Source: Chloroflexota bacterium
GTDB taxonomy: Bacteria; Chloroflexota; Anaerolineae; Anaerolineales; UBA11579
DNA length: 33,215 nucleotides
Reading direction: 5' to 3'
Assembly: GCA_023485685.1 (NCBI GenBank)
Contig: JAMCZK010000030.1
Span: forward strand, 1-33,215
A model generated the notes under the pieces. It worked only from the letters and a program-made list of their open reading frames with translations, was not told the origin of the DNA and did no database searches. Shown here in pieces: positions 24,167-31,159 of the stretch. Numbering within the stretch: the stretch's first letter is position 1; every line of letters starts with the position of its first letter. The position numbers and the translations under genes were made by a program.

Positions 24167-25582
24167 ATGGCATTGCCCTCCCAGATACTCTACCAATCCT
24201 CAACTCAGCGGCCGCAAACCACGGCGCATTTAGCCCAGACGATGAGCCTGCTTGGCCTTAATTCCCAAGAGTTGAGCCAGAAGATTGAGGCTGCGCTAGC
24301 CTCCAACCCAGCATTAGATTTGCTCGAAGGGCGGCATTGCCCCACGTGTGGACGCCACCTACGCGCCGAAGCCTATTGTCCAGCCTGCGTCGGGGCGAAA
24401 AGCATGGCAGCCAATGGCAATGATCCCGTAGTTTTCATAGCGCCGCCGGAAGGTAACTACAGCTACGAAGGCCGCAGCAGAGAAGATCTGCCAGAAGATT
24501 TCAATAGCGCCGAGCCGGAAACCCTGGCCAGCTATGTACTGGGGCAGATCGCCGCGGAACTGGAACCGCTTGAACAGGAAATCGCTGCCCACATCCTCAC
24601 AAGTCTGGATGGAGATGGCCTGCTGACCGTTCCATTAACCGAGGTTGCCCGCTATCACCATGTAGCCCTCGGCCAGGTGGAGGCGGTTGCTGACCGCATC
24701 CATCACGCCGATCCTGTAGGCGTGGGCTCCAGTACCACTGCCGAAGCGTTGATGGCGCAACTAGAATCATTTGGAAATCAGGCGCCCAACCCGGAATTAT
24801 GTGCGCGCACAATCCGTGAGGGCATGGGATTGCTCAGCAAACATCAATATGCAGAGCTCGGACATCTATTGGGTGTGAGCAAAACGAAAGCACAGCAAAT
24901 CGGCGAATTCATCACTGCCAACCTAAGCCCGTTCCCGGCCCGGGCGCATTGGGGCAGCCTGGGAACCCAGAATGCCGATGCACCCACAACCTACACGAGG
25001 CCAGACATTATCGTGAATCGCCAGGAGGACGGCCGGCTCATTGTAGAAGTGATGTGGCCTTTGCGTGGACTATTGCGCATAAACCCCCTGTTTCAACAGG
25101 CGTTGCGCGAAGCGCCCGAAGACAAGGCTGAACAATGGAAAATCGATTTGGAGCAGGCCAGCCTGCTCATCAAATGCCTGGCGCAACGCAATCACACCAT
25201 CGTGCGACTTATGCAAATGCTGGCCGTGTTACAAAAACATTTCATCGTGAGTGGTGACGCCCACTTGAAACCCGTTACCCGTGCCGCGATTGCCGATGAG
25301 CTGGGAGTACATGAATCGACCGTGTCGCGCGCGGTCTCCGGGAAATCAGTACAGCTTCCCTCTGGCAAGATTATCCCGCTTGCGCAGTTCTTCGACCGCA
25401 GTCTGCACATTCGCACCGCATTAAAGAAAATCATCAAGGACGAACCGAAACCGCTGAGCGACACCAAACTGGCGCGATTGTTGGCCAAGCAGGGTTACCG
25501 CGTTGCTCGTCGGACTGTGGCAAAATACCGCACCATGGAAGGCATCCTGCCTGCTCATATGAGGAAAGTGCACGCCATCTAA
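24167..25582 (+). CDS. rpoN: RNA polymerase sigma-54 factor with inserted zinc-ribbon-like motif
   Basis: RpoN directs core polymerase to -24/-12 promoters and needs an AAA+ activator. In the 471-residue protein, Region I (about 18-55: AHLAQTMSLLGLNSQEL, ALASNPALDLLE) is followed by a four-cysteine motif, C58-x2-C61-x9-C71-x2-C74, that looks like a zinc ribbon. Region II is otherwise short and acidic. Core-binding and HTH regions follow, with HESTVSRAVSGKSVQLPSG. Near the end is the RpoN box ARRTVAKYR, the -24 recognition helix. The final residues are normal. The gene is divergent from trmFO, with AGGAG before the ATG. A kinase and sigma-54 activator start immediately after it, so sigma factor and activator are probably co-expressed. 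Confidence 0.95.
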   Translation: MALPSQILYQSSTQRPQTTAHLAQTMSLLGLNSQELSQKIEAALASNPALDLLEGRHCPTCGRHLRAEAYCPACVGAKSMAANGNDPVVFIAPPEGNYSYEGRSREDLPEDFNSAEPETLASYVLGQIAAELEPLEQEIAAHILTSLDGDGLLTVPLTEVARYHHVALGQVEAVADRIHHADPVGVGSSTTAEALMAQLESFGNQAPNPELCARTIREGMGLLSKHQYAELGHLLGVSKTKAQQIGEFITANLSPFPARAHWGSLGTQNADAPTTYTRPDIIVNRQEDGRLIVEVMWPLRGLLRINPLFQQALREAPEDKAEQWKIDLEQASLLIKCLAQRNHTIVRLMQMLAVLQKHFIVSGDAHLKPVTRAAIADELGVHESTVSRAVSGKSVQLPSGKIIPLAQFFDRSLHIRTALKKIIKDEPKPLSDTKLARLLAKQGYRVARRTVAKYRTMEGILPAHMRKVHAI

Positions 25583-25583
25583 T

Positions 25584-27554
25584 ATGACATTATCCGGCAT
25601 CGGCGAACTGCCGCTCTTCAAGCGGCGCAGCTCTGGCGCAGAAGAACTCGAAGCCCTGCTGGATTTACTTCCCCACCCAACCATAATAGCTGACGGCCGC
25701 AGCGGCCGGGTGTTGTTTGCAAACGCGCAAGCCACTCAACTCACTGCTTATACGCGCCGCGAATTCACCGAACTCGAAGTTAGTACGCTGCTTCCTGAGT
25801 TCCCTATTAGCCAGCTAGAAAAAAATGGTAATAATCAATCAGACCAAAAACTGGTAACACGCAGTAGTCGTACCCTGCAGGTCAAATTGAAGACCGAATC
25901 CCTGGGCGGACAAGACCATTGGGTAGCCCTCACCCTACAACCCTCAACCAATCAACATCTGAATCCCGAGATTGTGGATCAACAGCGCTGGGAAGCCACA
26001 CATATGCTTTCACTGGCTGCACAACAAGAAGACCTGGCGTCCAGTCATCGACAGATCCTGCAAGCAGGCAGGCTGCTTACCGGGGCAGCTCACCTTGCAC
26101 TTTACCTTCCTTCCGGAATTGGTAAATTTTCACTGGAATCTGTAACGGGTAGCGGTTTTGAATTCCCTGCTGAATTGCCCGAGACCGATCTTGGCCATCT
26201 GCGTACGCCAAAAGTCTGGCAGCCGGGAAAACCGATTGAATCCACGCTCCACAAATTGGCCAATGCCAACAAATTGAATTACCTGGCGACCACTCCGTTG
26301 GATATCACGAATCCAAATTCGGGGTTGCTTGCAGTCGCTGACGTAGATAACCAAGCGTCGAAGGAATTGGTTACCTTAATCCAGATCCTGGCTGCCACAG
26401 CCGTCACGGCTGGTTTGAAAGCCCAATTGGCCGACGCGCTACGAACTGTAGGAAGTTCGCTTAGAGAATCAGAAGAAGTGCGCGCAGCGCTTCAGGATGG
26501 TGTTCAAGACGGGCTGTTATTCACCGATGACCTGCTCCGGGTGCTGGATCTGAATCCGGCTGCTGAAGCAATGCTTGGCTACACATCTGCTGAAGTACGT
26601 GGGCGTCCAGCGAACGACGTTCTGATTAGCACCCAGTCACTTTTGCCGGCCCTCGAACAGGCACTAATGGATAACAAAGCTACAGACGTCGGCAAGCGCA
26701 AGATCCACCGCCGTGACGGGAGCGAATTTCTGGCTTCCCTACGCATCATTCCAATTAGCGTTGACGGGAAGATAAACAAGCTTGCTATTCTATTCACAGA
26801 CCTGAGCGAACACGAGGCGTTCCACCTCCAAAATCAGCAACTACAACAGCGCGCCGCTATTGGGGAGATTACCGCAATTTTTGCCCATGAAGTGCGCAAC
26901 CCCATCAACAGCATCAGCACCGGTCTGCAATTAATGCAGCTCAACCTCCCCGAGCAAGACCCACTGCAAGAACAGATCAAGAAGCTGCAGGAGGATGTCG
27001 ACCGCCTGGAACACCGCATGAAATCGGTGGACACGTTTTCCCGTAACCTCGAACCCCACCCCGAGCCGCTTGACCTCGGCGAATTTTGTCGCGGCCAGCT
27101 TGACCGTTGGCGGCCGCGCATGAGTCGCAAACACATCAAAGACCATATCCAGGTAGCAGCCCCTACCCCACAAATCTTAGGCGACCGGCGTGCGTTAGAT
27201 CAAGTGTTTACCAATCTAATCACCAATGCCATTCAGGCCATGGAAGACCAGGAAGGTGGCATTCTGGCTATCAAGGTACGTCCCAACCCGAACGATCCCG
27301 CTATGGTCGATGTGCACATTTCAGACTCCGGACCAGGGATCCCGGAGGATGTCCGCAAACGTATTTTCGAGCCCTTTTTCACCACTAAGGGTCATGAGGG
27401 CACTGGCCTGGGGCTAGCCATTACGCGACGTATCGTCATGGCGCATAAAGGAAAAATCGAGTGCGAAAGCTTCCCCGGCGGTACACTGTTTAAAATCCAA
27501 TTGCCGGTTGCGCCTGCCGCAACCGCGGAAGGGAACCCCGCGCAATGGGACTGA
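25584..27554 (+). CDS. PAS-domain sensor histidine kinase (NtrB-like), cytoplasmic
   Basis: This 656-residue kinase has no transmembrane segment, so it should sense a cytoplasmic signal. Order: PAS near 25-90 (LLPHPTIIADGRSGRVLFANAQATQL), a GAF-like region near 130-285, and a second PAS near 305-415 (DGLLFTDDLLRVLDLNPAAEAMLGY). Next come the HisKA H-box FAHEVRNPINSI with His435, then HATPase with NLITNAIQAM (N box), DSGPGIP (G1), FEPFFTTK (F) and GTGLGLAI (G2). The HEVRNP box and glycine boxes are of the NtrB/AtoS type that pairs with sigma-54 activators. It begins 1 nt after the rpoN stop and overlaps the response regulator by 10 nt, marking it as the cognate kinase. The ligand is unknown. 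Confidence 0.92.
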   Translation: MTLSGIGELPLFKRRSSGAEELEALLDLLPHPTIIADGRSGRVLFANAQATQLTAYTRREFTELEVSTLLPEFPISQLEKNGNNQSDQKLVTRSSRTLQVKLKTESLGGQDHWVALTLQPSTNQHLNPEIVDQQRWEATHMLSLAAQQEDLASSHRQILQAGRLLTGAAHLALYLPSGIGKFSLESVTGSGFEFPAELPETDLGHLRTPKVWQPGKPIESTLHKLANANKLNYLATTPLDITNPNSGLLAVADVDNQASKELVTLIQILAATAVTAGLKAQLADALRTVGSSLRESEEVRAALQDGVQDGLLFTDDLLRVLDLNPAAEAMLGYTSAEVRGRPANDVLISTQSLLPALEQALMDNKATDVGKRKIHRRDGSEFLASLRIIPISVDGKINKLAILFTDLSEHEAFHLQNQQLQQRAAIGEITAIFAHEVRNPINSISTGLQLMQLNLPEQDPLQEQIKKLQEDVDRLEHRMKSVDTFSRNLEPHPEPLDLGEFCRGQLDRWRPRMSRKHIKDHIQVAAPTPQILGDRRALDQVFTNLITNAIQAMEDQEGGILAIKVRPNPNDPAMVDVHISDSGPGIPEDVRKRIFEPFFTTKGHEGTGLGLAITRRIVMAHKGKIECESFPGGTLFKIQLPVAPAATAEGNPAQWD

Positions 27555-28729
27555 GCGTTTTGGTTGTAGATGATGAAAAAAACGCGCGCCAAAACATCGC
27601 CGCGTTTTTGAAGAAAAAAGATTACGAAGTCCTGGAAGCAGAAACAATCAAAGCGGCGAAAAAAGCCATGGGCGAAGGCAGCGCCGATGTTGTATTGCTG
27701 GACGTCGAGCTTCCTGATGGCTTAGGCACATCTCTTCTAGAGGAAAGCGCAACCAATCCTGCTCGGCCACCTATCATCATGATTACTGCCCATGGGGACA
27801 TAGACATGGCTGTTGAGGCCATGAAAAACGGCGCCCATGATTTTTTGCAGAAACCCATCAAATTTGAGCGATTGGAGCAGTCCATTCAGCGAGCCAGTGA
27901 AACTGTTGCAATGCGACGTGAACTAAACCACCTGCGCCAGGCGCAACAGCAGCGTGATTTCATTCTGGGGGAAAGCGAGGCAATGAAATCCTTGCTAGCG
28001 CAAGCGGAACGCGCCGCTCAAACCTCAGTATCGGTTTTGATCACAGGAGAGACAGGCACCGGCAAGGAAGTGCTGGCGAGAGCAATCCATCGCATGGGGA
28101 CGCGCAAAGAGAAACCGTTTATCGATATCAACTGCGCAGCTGTGCCATCCATGACCATTGAATCCGAACTCTTCGGGCACGAAGCGGGGGCGTTTACCAG
28201 CGCAGATAAACGAAAACCGGGATTGATGGAGATCGCCAACGACGGCATCCTCTTCCTCGACGAAATATCCTCCATGCCGCCGGATATGCAAAGTAAATTA
28301 CTACGGGCACTCGAAGAGCGCAGTTTCCGCCGCATGGGCGGCACGAATTTGATCAAGGTCGATGTGCAAATCCTGGCAGCTTCTAATCGCGATTTGCCAG
28401 CCCTGATCAAGAGTGGCGGGTTTCGCGATGATCTGTATTACCGGCTTCGAGTTGTTTCGCTTGACATGCCGCCCCTGCGCGACCGCAAAGCAGATATCCC
28501 GGAATTGGTCGGCTTCTTTATACAACAGAACAATCCGCGCATGGGTCTCAATATTCGCGACGTGACGCCAAAAGCAATGGACATATTGAAAGCTCACGAT
28601 TGGCCCGGGAATATACGAGAGTTGCGCAATGTAATTGAACGTGCGATGCTTTTTTGCGATGAAGCCGCCATTGATGCGGCTCATCTTCCCGCAGAATTAA
28701 TCCCACCCAAAAAATCCAAGGGCAAGTGA
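27545..28729 (+). CDS. Sigma-54-dependent response regulator lacking a DNA-binding domain (NtrC-like)
   Basis: A 394-residue AAA+ activator. The receiver domain (1-120) has the D9-D10 acidic pair, the phosphoacceptor D53 (LLDVELPDG), T81 and K103. The central AAA+ domain (about 140-370) has Walker A GETGTGKE (168-175), the sigma-54 contact loop, Walker B GILFLDEI, sensor I AASNRDL, Arg fingers in FRDDLYYRLR and sensor II WPGNIRELRN. Two features are odd. The contact loop reads GAFTSA (215-220), with Ser for the second Gly of GAFTGA. The protein also stops about 20 residues after the AAA+ domain, in a basic tail PPKKSKGK, where a Fis-type helix-turn-helix is normally found. No remnant of one is visible downstream. 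Confidence 0.93.
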   Translation: MGLSVLVVDDEKNARQNIAAFLKKKDYEVLEAETIKAAKKAMGEGSADVVLLDVELPDGLGTSLLEESATNPARPPIIMITAHGDIDMAVEAMKNGAHDFLQKPIKFERLEQSIQRASETVAMRRELNHLRQAQQQRDFILGESEAMKSLLAQAERAAQTSVSVLITGETGTGKEVLARAIHRMGTRKEKPFIDINCAAVPSMTIESELFGHEAGAFTSADKRKPGLMEIANDGILFLDEISSMPPDMQSKLLRALEERSFRRMGGTNLIKVDVQILAASNRDLPALIKSGGFRDDLYYRLRVVSLDMPPLRDRKADIPELVGFFIQQNNPRMGLNIRDVTPKAMDILKAHDWPGNIRELRNVIERAMLFCDEAAIDAAHLPAELIPPKKSKGK

Positions 28730-28825
28730 AATCGCGTCCAGCGGTTAGTTCACCCACTGATTATCGAATGCTTGTTTTTACTACATCATCATCCAGTCCT
28801 GGGGAACACACACGCTGAGCGCGCG

Positions 28826-31138
28826 ATGGATAGTATCCGCCTTCCGAAATTCCTTAATCCCCCTCGATTTGCCAACGAAACCACCTCTCGGCAGGCAGCT
28901 ATTCTCAATGTCTGCTTATGGGTTGGCCTTTTCTTAGTTGTCGTCTACACATTTATAACCCTATTGCTTCCCCCTTCCCGATATTTAAATATTACCGTCG
29001 AGCTTAGCCTGATTGCGCTACATTTGATCAGTCTCGCGCTCATGCATCGGGGCTACCCTTGGCTGGCCGCTTCGCTATATACGGCGTGCTTGTGGCTGCT
29101 GATTGCCTCCGTCACCTTGTCTTTTGGCGATATCACCGGCACGGGAGCAACCAGCCTATACACGGTGATCCTGATTGGTGGCATTCTGCTGGGCATCGCC
29201 GGCGCCTTCAGCCTGGCTGCGCTTAGCATGACAGTGGTTGCAGCCACGACATTTTTTTCCCAAAACACTCCTCCAACAATCGATGATTGGATCCCCGCCC
29301 TGACTGTGGCTATCAATTTTGGGTTGGTGGCTGTGGCAGCCTGGCTTGGCCAGCGAAACATCATCAAATCCCTGACCAGCGCCGAGAGCAGTCAGACCCT
29401 GCTGAGCAACCGCAGCGCCCAGTTGCAGGCGGCCGCTGAAATCGGCACCGCCACGGCGACCAGTAAAGACCTGAGTTCACTGCTCCAGACGATCACACAG
29501 GTTATTGCAGAACGATTTGGCTTCTATCACGTAGCGATCCTGACCCCGGACCTTAATGCTGAAGAGCCGGGGTACATTGTCATCAGCGAAGGCGGACGAA
29601 AAGCGGGCAAGCGAACGCTGGTTAGTGCAAAACCATCAGATGGCAGGAGCATTATTGCGCACGCTGCCCGAACAAAAAAACCATATTTAGCTCGTGACGT
29701 AAAAACGGACGCACTCTACTTGCACAACCCGCAATTTGACGAAACCCGTTCCGAAATTGCCGTCCCCATTATTGCCGGTGGTTCCTTGCTTGGGGTTCTC
29801 GACGTTCTAAGCAATCAAGAAAATCCATTGACTACCGATGAAATGAACGCGCTCCAGGTCCTTGCCAATCAAATAGGTTCAGCCGTCCATAGCCACGGGT
29901 TGCTCGAAGATACCCAGCGGCACTTGGAAGAACTGATTGCCCTCAACGCGATCGCCACTGCGGGCACAGAGGCACTAAGCGAAGACGAATTCATAACCAG
30001 GGCTACCGAGGTGGTAGGCAAGTCGCTTTTTCCTACCAACTTCGGGGTACTTCTGCTGGATGAAAAAAAAGGGCTACTGCAACACCATGCCTCCTACACC
30101 GAAAAGCGCGCCAAGGTGTCGCCTCCAATCCCATTGGGCGAAGGCATCACGGGCCTGGTAGCCCTCAGCGGCCAGGCCGCACGCGTGGCCGATGTTTCTT
30201 CTGAACCTAAATACATCTCCGTGGATCCCCGCGTCCGTTCGGAACTCTGCGTTCCACTTAAGATCGGGGAACGCGTCCTGGGTGTGCTCGACGCGGAAAG
30301 TTACGAAGTCGACTCTTTCAGTAAAACTGACGAGCACTTGTTACAAACACTGGCGGGGCAAATTTCCACTTCTCTGGAGCGCATCCGGCTACTTTCCGAA
30401 GCCCAACAGAGAGCGGATGAATTGGCAAATACATTAAAACAACAGAAAGAATTGGCCCGATTGAGGGACGAATTCATCCAGAATGTGTCGCATGAATTTC
30501 GTACTCCCCTCTCCATTGTCAACGGCTACATCGAAATTCTCGACAGCGGCGAGTTTGGCCCATTGCCTGAACCTTATAAGCAGCCTGTCGACATCATCGC
30601 CAAGCGCGTCCGTTCGCTCACTAAGCTGGTCGAAGATCTCACTTCCTTGCTCGATATGGCTGCTCACAGAGGCGACTTCACCATCCTGCGGCTATCGGAC
30701 GTGATCAATCCTATGTACGCCGATTTCCGGACCCGAGCCCTGGCAGAGCGTATCGAACTCAATCTGGATATTGGTTCCTCTCTGCCCTCCGTGCACGGTG
30801 AGGAAACTTTACTTCGAAAAGCTGTGGAAAACCTTGTCGACAACGCCATCAAGTTCACCCCACCTGAAGGTAAAGTAGATATTCGTCTAAAGTCCGAAAA
30901 TAGTTCTGTAATGGTTGAAGTAAGTGATAGCGGTCTCAGCATCCCCGCCGAGGAGCAGCAACGTATCTTCGATCGCTTCTATCAAATCGAGGCCGGCTCC
31001 ACCAGGCGCTATGGTGGCACCGGCCTCGGACTCGCTTTAGTCAAGGAAATCGTCGAACTACACGGCGGCGAAATCCACGTCCGCAGCAATGTGGGTGAAG
31101 GGAGCACTTTCCAAATCAAACTCCCAGCCATCAAATAA
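28826..31138 (+). CDS. Membrane GAF-domain sensor histidine kinase
   Basis: From ATG 28826 the product has 770 residues; a TTG upstream at 28772 is less likely. The N-terminal 190 residues hold about six hydrophobic helices (for example VGLFLVVVYTFITLLL and TVILIGGILLGIAGAF), a membrane sensor module. Two GAF domains follow: about 205-360, with AVPIIAGGSLLGVLDV, and about 375-530, with CVPLKIGERVLGVLDAES. The HisKA box VSHEFRTPLSIV has His556. The HATPase has NLVDNAIKFTPP (N box), FDRFYQIE (F) and GGTGLGLALVK (G2). The G1 box reads D701-S-G-L-S705, where DxGxG is usual. It lies 96 nt after the sigma-54 activator with no regulator of its own following, so it may be an orphan kinase or feed the neighbouring regulator. 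Confidence 0.9.
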   Translation: MDSIRLPKFLNPPRFANETTSRQAAILNVCLWVGLFLVVVYTFITLLLPPSRYLNITVELSLIALHLISLALMHRGYPWLAASLYTACLWLLIASVTLSFGDITGTGATSLYTVILIGGILLGIAGAFSLAALSMTVVAATTFFSQNTPPTIDDWIPALTVAINFGLVAVAAWLGQRNIIKSLTSAESSQTLLSNRSAQLQAAAEIGTATATSKDLSSLLQTITQVIAERFGFYHVAILTPDLNAEEPGYIVISEGGRKAGKRTLVSAKPSDGRSIIAHAARTKKPYLARDVKTDALYLHNPQFDETRSEIAVPIIAGGSLLGVLDVLSNQENPLTTDEMNALQVLANQIGSAVHSHGLLEDTQRHLEELIALNAIATAGTEALSEDEFITRATEVVGKSLFPTNFGVLLLDEKKGLLQHHASYTEKRAKVSPPIPLGEGITGLVALSGQAARVADVSSEPKYISVDPRVRSELCVPLKIGERVLGVLDAESYEVDSFSKTDEHLLQTLAGQISTSLERIRLLSEAQQRADELANTLKQQKELARLRDEFIQNVSHEFRTPLSIVNGYIEILDSGEFGPLPEPYKQPVDIIAKRVRSLTKLVEDLTSLLDMAAHRGDFTILRLSDVINPMYADFRTRALAERIELNLDIGSSLPSVHGEETLLRKAVENLVDNAIKFTPPEGKVDIRLKSENSSVMVEVSDSGLSIPAEEQQRIFDRFYQIEAGSTRRYGGTGLGLALVKEIVELHGGEIHVRSNVGEGSTFQIKLPAIK

Positions 31139-31159
31139 AACAGACTAGTAAATTTCGCC

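Noticed and set aside
28730-28825. A sigma-54 (-24/-12) promoter or HTH remnant between the activator and the next kinase
   Set aside because: No GG-N10-GC element and no HTH-like frame could be found by eye in this 96-nt gap.
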